Below, piece by piece: positions 13,193 to 22,574 of a stretch of DNA of 64,000 nucleotides. The stretch lies in assembly GCF_024362785.1 (NCBI RefSeq), contig NZ_CP093301.1, forward strand, positions 2,046,001 through 2,110,000. The letters run 5' to 3'. Below the pieces are notes generated by a model that saw nothing but the letters and a program-made list of their open reading frames with translations, was not told the origin of the DNA and did no database searches. A program made the translations under genes and the position numbers. The first letter of the stretch is position 1. Each line of letters starts with the position of its first letter. The DNA comes from Evansella sp. LMS18. Its GTDB lineage: Bacteria > Bacillota > Bacilli > Bacillales > Salisediminibacteriaceae.

Positions 13193-14290
13193 ATGCTTCG
13201 AAGAATGGTACAACTGTTTATTATTTTGACTGGGGGAACGCTGGGATTTATCTTTCTTCCTGATTTGTTAGAACTGTTAAATGTGGGTGAGATCCCATTC
13301 TGGCTGACGACATCATATGCCGGAGCAATAATAGGGGCACTTATTTTATTTTTATCTACTTTCTGGCTTGTTGATGACATTGTCGGTATTATACGATTAG
13401 TGGAGGAAACGCTTGTTAAGGCACCTGTTACAGATTTATTATTCGGCTCTATGGGGCTGGGTGCCGGGTTAATTATCGCATATTTGATCAGCCTTCCTTT
13501 AGAAGCTGTCTCTATTCACGTAATAAGTACGATACTTCCATTATTCATAACGCTTTTACTAGGGTACTTAGGTTTCCAGGTAGGTTTTAAAAAACGCGAT
13601 GAGCTGATAAATTTATTTCCTATAACTAACAGGTCCGGTGTGAAAGATAAAAAGAAAGACGATGCACAGAAAGAGTACGAGGGATCGTTAAAAATTCTTG
13701 ATACAAGCGTGATTATTGACGGAAGAATCGCAGATATCTGCCAGACAGGGTTTCTGGAAGGAACATTGATGATACCTGAATTTGTACTTGAAGAGCTGCA
13801 GCATATTGCCGACTCCTCCGATGTACTTAAAAGGAATCGCGGCCGCCGGGGACTTGATATTCTGAATAAGATCCAAAAGGAACTTCCGGTAAATGTGGTT
13901 ATTTATGAAGGTGATTTTGAAGAAATTCAGGAAGTTGACAGTAAGCTCGTCAAACTGGCGAAAGTGCTGGACGGATTAGTGGTTACGAACGACTTTAACC
14001 TGAACAAGGTCTGCGACCTTCAGGGAGTTGCCGTACTGAATATTAACGACTTGGCGAATGCTGTAAAACCGGTAGTACTTCCAGGAGAGGAAATGGCAGT
14101 ACAGGTAATTAAAGACGGGAAAGAGCAAAATCAGGGAATAGCATATTTGGATGATGGCACAATGATCGTTGTTGAGGAAGGCCGTAATTATATTGGGAAA
14201 CAGATTGAAGTTATTGTAACAAGTGTACTGCAGACTTCGGCAGGCCGAATGATCTTTGCCAAACCTAAGCTTCTTGAAAAAGCATTATAA
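13193..14290 (+). CDS. yacL: PIN and TRAM domain membrane protein (YacL family)
   Basis: A 365-residue protein with four predicted hydrophobic segments within the first ~120 residues, a cytoplasmic PIN domain starting near 167 (LDTSVIIDGRIADI, acidic residues of a Mg-dependent nuclease fold), and a C-terminal TRAM domain near 300-360 that is expected to bind RNA. The architecture matches YacL/Ttha0540-like proteins; the substrate is not known. The start ATG at 13193 follows AAAGGAGGTG; the GTG at 13184 lies inside that ribosome binding site. A hairpin follows the gene at 14302. Confidence 0.93.
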   Translation: MLRRMVQLFIILTGGTLGFIFLPDLLELLNVGEIPFWLTTSYAGAIIGALILFLSTFWLVDDIVGIIRLVEETLVKAPVTDLLFGSMGLGAGLIIAYLISLPLEAVSIHVISTILPLFITLLLGYLGFQVGFKKRDELINLFPITNRSGVKDKKKDDAQKEYEGSLKILDTSVIIDGRIADICQTGFLEGTLMIPEFVLEELQHIADSSDVLKRNRGRRGLDILNKIQKELPVNVVIYEGDFEEIQEVDSKLVKLAKVLDGLVVTNDFNLNKVCDLQGVAVLNINDLANAVKPVVLPGEEMAVQVIKDGKEQNQGIAYLDDGTMIVVEEGRNYIGKQIEVIVTSVLQTSAGRMIFAKPKLLEKAL

Positions 14291-14301
14291 AGTGAACCTT
14301 C

Positions 14302-14333
14302 AATCAGTGGGGGGGATTTATCTCCCACTGATT
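14302..14333 (+). terminator. Hairpin after yacL, possible weak terminator
   Basis: AATCAGTGGG pairs with CCCACTGATT across a G-rich/A-rich loop. The following ATTAGTTG is not a proper T-tract, so termination is uncertain. Confidence 0.5.
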
Positions 14334-14346
14334 ATTAGTTGAACCA

Positions 14347-14439
14347 ATCGGGATGTTAGCGTCCGTTATCTTCCGCCTAAACCTCTTCGCTTCCACCCAT
14401 GTATAGAGGCGGGAGTTTTACGGACGGTTACATCGGGAT
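14347..14439. repeat. Palindromic intergenic element flanked by 8-bp direct repeats
   Basis: CGTCCGT at 14360-14366 pairs with ACGGACG at 14420-14426, and TTCCGCCT at 14371-14378 pairs with AGGCGGGA at 14407-14414; the outer ATGTTA/TACAT arms partly pair as well. ATCGGGAT occurs directly repeated at both borders (14347-14354 and 14432-14439), like a target-site duplication. Very similar intergenic elements are, from memory, common in Bacillaceae; a database search is needed to confirm copy number. Confidence 0.65.
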
Positions 14440-14477
14440 AAAAATAAATTATCGCCATTATATAAAGGATAGATATT

Positions 14478-15173
14478 ATGGAGAAATATAATGTTGTCAT
14501 ACCAGCCGCAGGCCAGGGGAAACGTATGCGGGCAGGTAAAAACAAACAATTCATCAATATTGAAGGCGTGCCCCTCCTCATTCACACACTTCATGTGTTT
14601 GAGGGGGATTCTCTTTGTGAAGGGATTATTCTTGTGGTTAATAAGAATGAAACGGAGGAAGTTAAGGCTCTGTTAGATTCCTATAACATTAAGAAAGTGA
14701 TAAAGGTTGTCGAAGGTGGAAAGGAACGCCAGCAGAGTGTTTTCCAGGGATTAAAAGCTATAGAAGGAAACCCTGTTGTCCTTGTCCATGATGGCGCCCG
14801 CCCGTTTGTTCAGAAACATCTTGTCCATAAATTAGTGGAGACAGTGACTGGGAAGGGAGCATGTGTTACTGCTGTGCCGGTGAAAGATACAATCAAGCAG
14901 GCAGCCGAAGGTAAAATACATAAAACGATTGACCGGTCAAGCTTGTGGGCTGTACAGACACCGCAGGCTTTTAGGCATGAGGATATACTGAAAGCCCATC
15001 AGCAGGCCGCGGAGGATGGTTTTGAAGGAACGGATGACGCCTCCCTGATTGAATATACAGGCGGGAACGTTTATATTATTGAAGGAGATTATGAAAATAT
15101 TAAAATCACTACACCAGAGGATATAATGTTCGGTGAAGCGATTATTTCAAAACGAAAGGGCTGGGACGAATGA
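14478..15173 (+). CDS. ispD: 2-C-methyl-D-erythritol 4-phosphate cytidylyltransferase
   Basis: IspD transfers CMP from CTP to MEP, the third step of the MEP pathway to isopentenyl diphosphate. The 231-residue protein has the nucleotide-binding PAAGQGKRM at residues 9-17, VHDGARPF near 104-111, and the TPQAF motif near 160, all typical of IspD. ATG at 14478 follows a weak AAAGGA. The last four bases overlap the first codon of ispF (ATGA), so the two MEP enzymes are translationally coupled. Together with the fni gene far downstream, the window carries three isoprenoid-precursor genes. Confidence 0.96.
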   Translation: MEKYNVVIPAAGQGKRMRAGKNKQFINIEGVPLLIHTLHVFEGDSLCEGIILVVNKNETEEVKALLDSYNIKKVIKVVEGGKERQQSVFQGLKAIEGNPVVLVHDGARPFVQKHLVHKLVETVTGKGACVTAVPVKDTIKQAAEGKIHKTIDRSSLWAVQTPQAFRHEDILKAHQQAAEDGFEGTDDASLIEYTGGNVYIIEGDYENIKITTPEDIMFGEAIISKRKGWDE

Positions 15174-15649
15174 TTCGAATCGGACAAGGCTTTGATGTAC
15201 ACCAGCTGACAGAAGGAAGACCTCTTATTATCGGTGGTATTGAAATTCCCTATGAAAAGGGTCTCCTGGGCCATTCAGACGCAGATGTTCTCCTGCATAC
15301 TATTGCAGATGCGTGCCTGGGAGCGATAGGAGAAGGAGATATTGGGAAACATTTTCCTGATACAGATCCGGAATTTAAAGACGCTGATTCTGCAGAACTC
15401 CTGAGGCATGTGTGGGAGATTGTAAAGTCCAGAGGGTACCGTCTGGGGAACCTGGATTGTACCATAATGGCTCAGAAGCCGAAAATGGCTCCTTATATTC
15501 AGGAAATGCGGGAAAGAATAGCTGAACTTCTCGAAGGGGAGACAGCCCAGGTGAATGTGAAAGCAACCACTACCGAAAAACTGGGTTTTACCGGCAGAGG
15601 AGAAGGAATTGCCTCTATGGCTGTCGTCCTGCTTGAGGAACAGAAATAG
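15170..15649 (+). CDS. ispF: 2-C-methyl-D-erythritol 2,4-cyclodiphosphate synthase
   Basis: IspF cyclises CDP-ME 2-phosphate with release of CMP in the MEP pathway and acts as a trimer. The 159-residue protein starts [13 protein letters not shown]9, H11 and H43 are the zinc ligands, and [10 protein letters not shown] and [14 protein letters not shown] near the C-terminus line the active site. It overlaps ispD by 4 nt. Confidence 0.97.
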   Translation: MIRIGQGFDVHQLTEGRPLIIGGIEIPYEKGLLGHSDADVLLHTIADACLGAIGEGDIGKHFPDTDPEFKDADSAELLRHVWEIVKSRGYRLGNLDCTIMAQKPKMAPYIQEMRERIAELLEGETAQVNVKATTTEKLGFTGRGEGIASMAVVLLEEQK

Positions 15650-15741
15650 CAGACAATATATCTCTCCACTTGACCTCCTGTAATAATTTAATGATAAAAT
15701 AAGAAAAAGTTTAACGATCAGAGAATGGAAGGTGCCTTAAA

Positions 15742-17199
15742 ATGACTCAAAATGTACGTGTAAGGTTTGCTCCAAGCCCAACGGGGCATTTGCATATCGG
15801 AGGAGCGAGATCTGCTTTATTTAATTATCTGTTTGCCAGAAATCAGAACGGAAAGTTTATCCTTCGTATTGAAGACACGGATCAGGCACGAAATGTCGAC
15901 ACTGCAACGGAGAAGCTGATGGACAGCCTGAAATGGCTGGGAATAGACTGGGATGAAAGTGTGGATACAGGAGGTCCCCATGCACCGTATCAGAGTATGG
16001 AACGCCTGGACATTTACAGAAAATATGTGGAGCAGCTGATTGAAGAAGGAAAGGCATACCATTGCTACATGTCTGAAGAAGAACTGGAAGCAGAACGGGA
16101 AGAACAGCGGGCAAAAGGACTGACTCCTAAGTACAGCGGCCGGGACCGTAATCTGACAGAAGAGCAGAAGCGTGCTTATGAAGCAGAAGGGCGCAAACCA
16201 GTCGTCCGCTTTCATGTCCCTGAAGATAAGACAATCACCGTGGACGATATTGTACGTGGGGAAGTAACGTTTGAGACAGAAGGTATCGGCGACTTTGTCA
16301 TTGCCAGAGCCGACGGTATACCAACATACAATTTCGCTGTAGCTGTTGACGATCATCTTATGGAAATCAGCCACGTGATCCGGGGAGAAGAACACCTGTC
16401 CAACACCCCGCGCCAGCTTCTTGTTTTTGAAGCGTTCGGCTGGGAAAAACCAAGGTTTGCACACGCTTCATTAATCTTAAATGAAGACAGGCAGAAAATG
16501 AGTAAGCGGGAAGAGTCCATTATCCAGTTTGTGGAGCAGTACCGTGATCTCGGATATCTGCCCGAAGCTATCGTTAACTTCATCTCCTTACTCGGCTGGT
16601 CTCCAGGCGGCGAAGAAGAGATTCTTTCAGGGGAACAGCTTATTGAACAGTTCAGCCTTGAGCGTATTATTAAGGCTCCGGCAGTATTTGATACGAAAAA
16701 GCTTGCCTGGATGAACAATCAGTATATGAAGGATGCTGATCCTGACCGAATAACAGAGCTTGCGCTGCCTCATCTGCAAGAAGCTGGAAGGCTTCCTGAA
16801 AACTTATCAGATGAGCAGAGAGATTGGGTCAGGGAACTGGTTGCTCTTCATCTGGAGAAAATGAGTTATGCAGCAGAAATTGTGGAGTTAACAGAGTTGT
16901 TCTTCAAGGATGAAATCGGCTATAATGAAGAAGCAAATGAAGTTCTTAACGATGAGCAAGTTCCTGAAGTACTGAACGCATTCAAAGAAAAAGTGGACAA
17001 CATGGAAGATTTTTCAGCCGAACAGCTGAAGAAGTCCATGAAAGAAGTTCAAAAAGAGACAGGGCACAAGGGGAAAAAGTTATTCATGCCAATCCGGGTG
17101 GCCGCAACTGGCCAGACGCATGGCCCTGACTTGCCAAAAACACTGTTTTTGCTTGGAAGACAGAAGGTATCCGACCGTCTTGGTAAACTTCTTAAGTAA
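15742..17199 (+). CDS. gltX: Glutamate--tRNA ligase
   Basis: GluRS charges tRNA-Glu and, in Bacillaceae, usually also tRNA-Gln, which is then amidated by GatCAB (family knowledge). The 485-residue class I synthetase has the HIGH-type motif HIGG near 18-21 and KMSKR near 252-256, with the anticodon-binding domain after residue 330. The four-cysteine zinc motif found in some bacterial GluRS is not seen. ATG at 15742 follows GGAAGG weakly. A possible TTGACC/TAAAAT promoter upstream (15670-15700) has a 19-bp spacer and is uncertain. Confidence 0.97.
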   Translation: MTQNVRVRFAPSPTGHLHIGGARSALFNYLFARNQNGKFILRIEDTDQARNVDTATEKLMDSLKWLGIDWDESVDTGGPHAPYQSMERLDIYRKYVEQLIEEGKAYHCYMSEEELEAEREEQRAKGLTPKYSGRDRNLTEEQKRAYEAEGRKPVVRFHVPEDKTITVDDIVRGEVTFETEGIGDFVIARADGIPTYNFAVAVDDHLMEISHVIRGEEHLSNTPRQLLVFEAFGWEKPRFAHASLILNEDRQKMSKREESIIQFVEQYRDLGYLPEAIVNFISLLGWSPGGEEEILSGEQLIEQFSLERIIKAPAVFDTKKLAWMNNQYMKDADPDRITELALPHLQEAGRLPENLSDEQRDWVRELVALHLEKMSYAAEIVELTELFFKDEIGYNEEANEVLNDEQVPEVLNAFKEKVDNMEDFSAEQLKKSMKEVQKETGHKGKKLFMPIRVAATGQTHGPDLPKTLFLLGRQKVSDRLGKLLK

Positions 17200-17250
17200 C
17201 TAATTAAATTGAGTATGTCGTTAGCTCAGAATGACTCATGTTATAACAAA

Positions 17251-17382
17251 GATGTTGATGAGATCGGAGCAAAGGAGACTCCTTCGGGAAAAGCAACGGC
17301 CGAAGACCCCGCAGAGCGCTGTTCTCGAGGAGGCTGAGGCGTTGCCCGAGGAAAGCGAGTTTGTGGAGATTTCATCAACACA
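17251..17382. repeat. Bacillaceae intergenic palindromic repeat, ~130 bp
   Basis: Outer arms GATGTTGATGA and TCATCAACACATC pair, and the interior holds GGAGACTCCTTCGGG, GACCCCGCAGAGCGC and GAGGAAAGCGAGTTTG. This pattern, with a Shine-Dalgarno-rich GC core, matches a widespread intergenic repeat type that I recall from Bacillus genomes. No transposase is encoded, so it would be non-autonomous or a structured element. Confidence 0.7.
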
Positions 17383-17504
17383 TCCTTATTTAAAGTAACG
17401 ATGAAATACTGAACAAAACGGATACTCATAATAATTAATACGTTTTGCTGAGCCTTTCTGCCAGCGGAACATTAACAAATGAATGAACATATCAATAACA
17501 TACA

Positions 17505-17756
17505 TGAAAGCGCGGATGAGGAGAAGTAAGTATGGAGTGTCCTTCCAAGAGAGAGCTGCCGCCGGCTGTAAGCAGCTTAAGGACTTCCTTTCTGAAATGC
17601 ACCTCTGAGCCTTTTGCAGAACATCCTGACAGAGGATAAGTATGCAGGAGCGGTTGCAGGCCGTTATCTGTTAAAGTGGAGCGTATTAAACGCTCAAACA
17701 GAGTGGGACCACGCGATGAGCGTCTCTGTGCCAACCAGGCACAGAGGCGTTTTTTT
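17505..17756 (+). promoter_or_regulatory. T-box riboswitch, cysteine-specific (UGC specifier)
   Basis: The T-box sequence GAGTGGGACCACGCG is at 17701-17715, followed by a terminator with an 11-bp stem (17721-17749) and T-run. Stem I region near 17595 has a GAAATGCACC loop in which TGC at 17598-17600 would be the specifier, decoding cysteine. Uncharged tRNA-Cys would then stabilise the antiterminator and switch on cysE-cysS, a sensible control of cysteine synthesis and charging. Confidence 0.88.
17721..17756 (+). terminator. Leader terminator of the cys T-box
   Basis: CGTCTCTGTGC pairs with GCACAGAGGCG around a 7-nt loop, followed by seven T residues. It is the off-state structure of the T-box. 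Confidence 0.92.
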
Positions 17757-17834
17757 ATTTTTCAGCCTGTTTAAGGTTCAGCCTGATAAATGCGATAAAT
17801 GATTTCATATACAGACTGAGAGGAGGGGGAAGGT

Positions 17835-18497
17835 ATGTTCCGTACACTGAAAAACGATATTGACGTAGTACTTGAACAGGACCCTGCTGCAAGGAACCGT
17901 CTGGAAGTGGCGATTAATTATTCAGGAGTGCATGCTATTTGGGCTCACAGGCTCGCCCATTGGCTGTGGAAGAAAAAGTTTTATTTTATTGCCCGCTATA
18001 TTTCACAAGTAAGCCGTTTTTTTACAGGGATTGAAATCCACCCTGGCGCTAAAATCGGCCAAAGGCTGTTTATTGACCATGGCATGGGAGTGGTAATTGG
18101 TGAAACATGTGAAATAGGGAATAATGTAACTATTTATCAGGGTGTCACATTAGGGGGCACGGGCAAAGAAAAGGGAAAACGCCATCCAACTGTGGAAGAC
18201 GATGTACTTATTGCTACAGGAGCGAAGGTACTTGGGTCCATGAGGATTGGGAGAAACTCTCGTATAGGAGCTGGATCTGTTGTTTTAAAAGAGATTCCTC
18301 CAAATTCTACTGTGGTGGGGATACCTGGCAGAGTAGTTATACAGGATGGAGTAAAAGTAACGAGAGAATTAGACCAGATTAATCTTCCTGACCCGGTTTC
18401 TGATAAATTCCGGGAGCTCGAGGGAGAAATACTCCGCCTGAAGAGAGAATTAAATAACTTAAAAAAACAGCAGGAGAAATCAGAATCGAAAATATGA
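17835..18497 (+). CDS. cysE: Serine O-acetyltransferase
   Basis: CysE acetylates serine with acetyl-CoA to give O-acetylserine, the committed step of cysteine synthesis. The 220-residue protein has a short N-terminal helical domain and a left-handed beta-helix of hexapeptide repeats; D81 H82 in [12 protein letters not shown] and H117 are active-site candidates. It is of the shorter Gram-positive type. A GGAGGGGGAAGG ribosome binding site precedes the ATG. It is controlled by the T-box upstream and overlaps the first in-frame ATG of cysS. Confidence 0.97.
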   Translation: MFRTLKNDIDVVLEQDPAARNRLEVAINYSGVHAIWAHRLAHWLWKKKFYFIARYISQVSRFFTGIEIHPGAKIGQRLFIDHGMGVVIGETCEIGNNVTIYQGVTLGGTGKEKGKRHPTVEDDVLIATGAKVLGSMRIGRNSRIGAGSVVLKEIPPNSTVVGIPGRVVIQDGVKVTRELDQINLPDPVSDKFRELEGEILRLKRELNNLKKQQEKSESKI

Positions 18498-18511
18498 AAG
18501 GGGACGGAATA

Positions 18512-19912
18512 ATGGGTATACAGCTGTATAACACCCTTAACAGAAAAATAGAGCCATTCAAGCCTATAGAAGAAGGCAAGGTGAAAATGTATGTCTGCGG
18601 CCCTACGGTATATAACTATATTCATATAGGGAATGCCAGGCCTGCGGTAGTTTTCGATATGGTCCGGAGGTATTTCCAGTACAAGGGTTACGAGGTGACC
18701 TATGTATCGAATTTCACGGACGTGGATGACAAAATAATTAAGGCTGCTGAGGAAATGGGAGAAGACGTTATGGCGATAGCTGAACGTTTTATTCAGGCAT
18801 ACCATGAAGATACCGGGGCGCTTGGCGTTAAAAAGGCAGATATCCATCCTCGTGTGACAGACACTATGCCGGAAATAATCTCCTTTATTGAACGGCTTAC
18901 AGAGAAGGGATATGCTTACGAATCAGGCGGCGATGTTTATTTCAGAACAAAGAAATTCGACAATTATGGCAAGCTCTCCCACCAGTCTGTTGATGACCTT
19001 CAGCTCGGCTCAAGGATTGAAGTGGGGGAGAAAAAAGAGGACCCTCTGGATTTTGTACTGTGGAAAAAAGCGAAGCCAGGGGAAATCAAATGGGAGAGCC
19101 CATGGGGTGAAGGAAGGCCAGGCTGGCACATTGAATGCTCAGCAATGGTTAAGAAGTATTTAGGGGAGACTATCGATATCCACGCTGGCGGCCAGGATCT
19201 CGCTTTTCCTCACCATGAGAATGAAATTGCCCAGTCGGAAGCACTAAATGAAAAACAAATGGCTAACTACTGGATACACAATGGGTATATTAATATTAAC
19301 AACGAAAAAATGTCCAAATCACTAGGGAACTTTATCCTTGTGCACGATATCATTAAGCAGTTTGATCCAGAAGTTGTCCGCTTCTTTATCGTTAACGCTC
19401 ATTACCGCAGTCCAATCAACTTCAGCGATGAACAGCTGGAAAGTGCTAAGGCAGGGCTGGAGAGGATCAAGACCACTTATTCCAACATACAGCACCGGCT
19501 GGAAGAAACGGCAGATCTAAGTGAAAACAGAGATAAGTGGCAGGAGCAAATTGAAGAGATTCACGACCGTTTTATAAAAGAAATGGACGATGACTTCAAC
19601 AGTGCCAATGCGGTTGCGGCTATGTTTGACCTTGTGAAGGCCGGTAACCTGTATTTGAGAGAAAAGCACTCCAGCAAAGAGGTGCTGCGGAGTTTCATTA
19701 AGCGCCTTGACGATATGGCTTTCGTGCTGGGGATTCGGCTGAAGCAGGAGGAAGCTCTGCTCGATGAAGAGGTAGAGGCTTTAATTCAGGAAAGAATAGA
19801 TGCGAGAAAGAACAGAGACTTTGCCAGAGCGGATGAGATCAGGGACGAACTGAAAGAGAAAAATATCATTCTGGAAGATACTCCTCAAGGGACTCGCTGG
19901 AAGAGGGGGTAA
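18512..19912 (+). CDS. cysS: Cysteine--tRNA ligase
   Basis: CysRS charges tRNA-Cys. The 466-residue class I synthetase starts [11 protein letters not shown]; Cys29 in YVCGPTVY is a zinc ligand, HIGN is at 38-41 and KMSKS near 266-270. ATG at 18512 is preferred over ATG 18494 since AAAGGGG lies suitably upstream and the family starts here. Grouping with cysE under one T-box couples the synthesis and use of cysteine. Confidence 0.97.
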   Translation: MGIQLYNTLNRKIEPFKPIEEGKVKMYVCGPTVYNYIHIGNARPAVVFDMVRRYFQYKGYEVTYVSNFTDVDDKIIKAAEEMGEDVMAIAERFIQAYHEDTGALGVKKADIHPRVTDTMPEIISFIERLTEKGYAYESGGDVYFRTKKFDNYGKLSHQSVDDLQLGSRIEVGEKKEDPLDFVLWKKAKPGEIKWESPWGEGRPGWHIECSAMVKKYLGETIDIHAGGQDLAFPHHENEIAQSEALNEKQMANYWIHNGYININNEKMSKSLGNFILVHDIIKQFDPEVVRFFIVNAHYRSPINFSDEQLESAKAGLERIKTTYSNIQHRLEETADLSENRDKWQEQIEEIHDRFIKEMDDDFNSANAVAAMFDLVKAGNLYLREKHSSKEVLRSFIKRLDDMAFVLGIRLKQEEALLDEEVEALIQERIDARKNRDFARADEIRDELKEKNIILEDTPQGTRWKRG

Positions 19913-19914
19913 CC

Positions 19915-20337
19915 ATGAAACTTGATAAGACAGTCAAAGATCCGGAGCAGTTAAACGCTCTTGCTCTGGCATACATGGGCGATGCGGTGCTGGAAACCTA
20001 CGTCCGGTACCGCCTCATTTCCCAGGGGAAAGTAAGGCCGAACAGATTGCATAAAACGGCTACCCAATATGTTTCTGCAAAAGCCCAGGCAAAGGTGCTC
20101 CGAGATTTCATGGATGAAAATCTTCTCACGGCTGAAGAGTTCTCGGTAGCGATGCGGGGAAGAAATGCCAAATCAGGCACTATTCCTAAAAATACAGATC
20201 CGGCAACATACAGCCTGAGTACCGCCCTGGAAGCTCTTTTCGGGTATTTATACTTAACGGAAAACAATAACCGGCTTGATGAACTCATCGGACAAGCTTT
20301 TGAAATAATTGAAGGAAAGGAGGGGGACAATGAGTGA
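19915..20337 (+). CDS. mrnC: Mini-ribonuclease III, 23S rRNA maturation
   Basis: Mini-III removes the ends of the 23S precursor in Bacillus. The 140-residue protein is an RNase III catalytic domain with no double-stranded RNA-binding domain; the catalytic Asp23 lies in YMGDAVLE and Glu106 in TALEALFGYLYL. It begins 2 nt after cysS (GAGGGGGT overlaps the cysS end) and overlaps rlmB by 8 nt. Its likely substrate, the 23S terminal stem, is encoded in the same window at 933-972 and 4017-4054. Confidence 0.95.
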   Translation: MKLDKTVKDPEQLNALALAYMGDAVLETYVRYRLISQGKVRPNRLHKTATQYVSAKAQAKVLRDFMDENLLTAEEFSVAMRGRNAKSGTIPKNTDPATYSLSTALEALFGYLYLTENNNRLDELIGQAFEIIEGKEGDNE

Positions 20338-21082
20338 ACATCAGGATTTAATCGCAGGGAAAAACCCGGTCATTGAAGCACTAAAAGGCGGAAGGCCGGT
20401 TAATAAAATATGGATAGCGGAAGGATCCCAGCGGGGGCAGATGAATAATGTCATCCAGCTTGCGAAAAATGCGAAAGTGAATGTTCAGTTTGTTCCTAAA
20501 AAGAAACTGGACCAAATGACTGAATCCCAGCACCAGGGTGTGGTGGCTCAGATTGCCGCTTATGAATACCAGGATTTATCTGTGTTGTTTGAGCGGGCAG
20601 CAGAAAAAAATGAACCACCATTCTTCATTCTCCTGGACGAGCTGGAGGATCCTCATAACCTTGGTTCCATTTTAAGGACAGCCGATGCTTCGGGGGCCCA
20701 TGGAGTCATTGTGCCAAAACGTCGTTCTGTCGGGCTTACTTCCACTGTTGCCAAAGCTTCCGCAGGGGCGATTGAACACGTTCCTGTAGCGAGGGTTACG
20801 AATCTGGCCCGTACGATGGAAGATCTTAAAAAAGAAGGGCTTTGGTTTGTCGGAACAGATGCAAAAGGAACCGAAGACTACAGGGAAGCGGACCTGACCA
20901 TGCCTTTAGGACTCGTGATTGGAAGTGAAGGGAAAGGCCTGGGCCGGCTTGTAAAAGAAAAGTGTGACTTCCTTGTACGAATACCTTTATCAGGAAAGGT
21001 CACTTCGTTAAATGCTTCAGTGGCAGCAGGGCTGCTGATGTATGAGACATTCAGGCGGCGTAATTCGCAGGGACTGAGTTAG
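20330..21082 (+). CDS. rlmB: TrmH-family rRNA 2'-O-methyltransferase RlmB
   Basis: A SPOUT-class methyltransferase that 2'-O-methylates a guanosine in 23S rRNA domain V (E. coli Gm2251). The 250-residue protein has an N-terminal substrate-binding domain and a trefoil-knot catalytic domain with NLGSILRTADASGAHGV and the C-terminal IPLSGKVTSLNASVA motif. ATG at 20330 follows AGGAGGGGG; the earlier in-frame ATG at 20309 is within mrnC and gives a poor start. It sits with mrnC and rae1 in an RNA-metabolism group. Confidence 0.96.
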   Translation: MSEHQDLIAGKNPVIEALKGGRPVNKIWIAEGSQRGQMNNVIQLAKNAKVNVQFVPKKKLDQMTESQHQGVVAQIAAYEYQDLSVLFERAAEKNEPPFFILLDELEDPHNLGSILRTADASGAHGVIVPKRRSVGLTSTVAKASAGAIEHVPVARVTNLARTMEDLKKEGLWFVGTDAKGTEDYREADLTMPLGLVIGSEGKGLGRLVKEKCDFLVRIPLSGKVTSLNASVAAGLLMYETFRRRNSQGLS

Positions 21083-21083
21083 G

Positions 21084-21599
21084 ATGAGACGGAGAGTTTT
21101 ACTCGTTGATGGCTATAATATTATAGGGGACTGGCCGGAACTGAAAGCTCTTCAATTGAACGACTTAGAAGGTGCAAGGGACCTTCTCATACAGAAAATG
21201 GCTGAGTATCAGGCCTATACCGGGATAGAAGTGATAATTGTTTTTGATGCTCATATGGTTCCGGGGCTTGGGAAAAAGTATAACAATTTCCAACTTAATA
21301 TTATATATACGAGAGAAAAAGAAACTGCGGATGAAAAAATAGAAAAACTCGTCAAAGAGCTTAAACGTGTCGACAAACAAATCTATGTTGCGACATCTGA
21401 CTTCGTTGAGCAGCGTGTTATTTTCGCGAGCGGGGCATTCAGAAAATCTGCAAGGGAACTGCGGAATGAGATGATTGCGATTGAAAAAGGCATCGAAAAA
21501 CAAGTAAAAAAAACACGTGAGGCGAAAGCTAAAACAAAATTGCCTATCAGTAAAGAAATGGCAGAAATTTTCGAAAAATGGCGTCGAGGGAAGAATTGA
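21084..21599 (+). CDS. rae1: Ribosome-dependent mRNA decay endonuclease Rae1 (YacP, NYN domain)
   Basis: In B. subtilis, Rae1 enters the ribosomal A site and cleaves mRNA between codons. The 171-residue protein has the NYN/PIN fold with LLVDGYNIIGDW, in which Asp9 is a catalytic acid, and the lysine-rich C-terminal region. It starts 1 nt after the rlmB stop codon. The assignment is by position and motifs. Confidence 0.92.
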   Translation: MRRRVLLVDGYNIIGDWPELKALQLNDLEGARDLLIQKMAEYQAYTGIEVIIVFDAHMVPGLGKKYNNFQLNIIYTREKETADEKIEKLVKELKRVDKQIYVATSDFVEQRVIFASGAFRKSARELRNEMIAIEKGIEKQVKKTREAKAKTKLPISKEMAEIFEKWRRGKN

Positions 21600-21604
21600 T
21601 CACC

Positions 21605-21634
21605 TTGACGCTTTTGTTTTTTGTGCTGTATACT
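21605..21634 (+). promoter_or_regulatory. SigA-type promoter of sigH
   Basis: TTGACG at 21605-21610 and TATACT at 21629-21634 are 18 bp apart, immediately after rae1 and 119 bp before the sigH start. It could be regulated by AbrB as in B. subtilis, but I cannot see a definable AbrB site. Confidence 0.75.
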
Positions 21635-21752
21635 ATTTCTATATTTAGACAATTCATTTTGTTTGAAAAGCTCAATTTATTATGCGCTTTCATGCCAGGA
21701 AGTGTAAAAGCTTTTTACACAATGAAAAATAGAAAGGGTCGGAGGGATTGCG

Positions 21753-22403
21753 GTGGCTTTAGACCTCATCGAGAATGGACTGCAGAAATATGCTGGAATG
21801 GAAGACGAAAGCCTCGTAGAATACGTGCGCGAAGGGGACAGCTCTGCCCTTGAATACCTCATTAACAAATACAAAAACTTTGTAAGAGCGAAAGCCCGCT
21901 CCTATTTTTTAATCGGGGCTGACCATGAAGACATCGTGCAGGAAGGGATGATTGGGTTATATAAAGCTATCCGTGATTTTAAAGGGGACAAGCTTTCATC
22001 CTTCAAGGCTTTTGCTGAACTGTGTATCACAAGGCAGATCATTACAGCTATTAAAACAGCGACAAGACAGAAGCATATCCCGCTAAATTCCTATGTGTCC
22101 CTGGACAAGCCTATTTATGATGAAGAGTCTGACCGTACACTTCTGGATGTTATTTGCGGGTCCAGAGTAAGTGATCCTGAAGAACTGTTGATTAACCAGG
22201 AAGAATTTGATGATATTGAAGTGAAAATGAGCGAAATTCTCAGTGACCTTGAGAGAAAGGTGCTCATGCATTATCTCGATGGCCGGAGTTATCAGGAAAT
22301 TTCTGCCGACTTAAATCGACATGTAAAGTCAATAGATAATGCCCTGCAGAGGGTGAAGCGGAAGCTCGAAAGATATGTGGAATTAAAGGGCGTAAAGCTT
22401 TAA
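21753..22403 (+). CDS. sigH: RNA polymerase sigma-H factor (sporulation/competence)
   Basis: SigH directs transcription at the onset of stationary phase and sporulation. The 216-residue protein has sigma-70 region 2 with DHEDIVQEGMIGLYKAIRDF near 50-70 and region 4 with EISADLNRHVKSIDNALQRV near 180-200. It begins with GTG after CGGAGGG. It has its own promoter and a strong terminator after it. Confidence 0.96.
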   Translation: MALDLIENGLQKYAGMEDESLVEYVREGDSSALEYLINKYKNFVRAKARSYFLIGADHEDIVQEGMIGLYKAIRDFKGDKLSSFKAFAELCITRQIITAIKTATRQKHIPLNSYVSLDKPIYDEESDRTLLDVICGSRVSDPEELLINQEEFDDIEVKMSEILSDLERKVLMHYLDGRSYQEISADLNRHVKSIDNALQRVKRKLERYVELKGVKL

Positions 22404-22430
22404 AACAGGGGGAGCCCCTGTTTTCTTTAT
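22402..22430 (+). terminator. Terminator after sigH
   Basis: AAAACAGGGG pairs with CCCCTGTTTT around a 3-nt loop, followed by TTTTCTTTAT. The 5' arm overlaps the stop codon. Confidence 0.9.
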
Positions 22431-22496
22431 ATATTTGAGAACTTTTCGCTTATTAAATCTGAGAAATTAGTCGACAATGTAGATGGCTGAGGGCGT

Positions 22497-22525
22497 TTGA
22501 CACAAAAGTAGCGCCTGTGATAAAT
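22497..22525 (+). promoter_or_regulatory. SigA-type promoter of rpmG-secE-nusG
   Basis: Perfect TTGACA at 22497-22502 is followed after 17 bp by ATAAAT at 22520-22525. The gene starts 50 bp downstream. Confidence 0.65.
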
Positions 22526-22574
22526 TTTAAAGGTATGTATGAAATGATCGTAAGGTGAAAAAGGAGTATGGACG

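Larger units (their letters stand above)
17200..17834. other. Spacer between gltX and cysE: Bacillaceae repeat and cysteine T-box leader
   Basis: No protein-coding gene is supported. The stretch contains a 130-bp imperfect palindrome (17251-17382) and the T-box leader of cysE (about 17505-17756). An inverted AAAACG/CGTTTT pair lies between them near 17415-17445. Confidence 0.8.

Noticed and set aside
17251..17382. Insertion sequence
   Set aside because: No transposase frame is present and the ends show only imperfect palindromes.
17614..17802. 62-codon frame upstream of cysE
   Set aside because: It lies across the T-box and its terminator; the RNA structure explains the sequence better.
21578..21853. 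Frame between rae1 and sigH
   Set aside because: It overlaps the end of rae1, the sigH promoter and the sigH start; no ribosome binding site.
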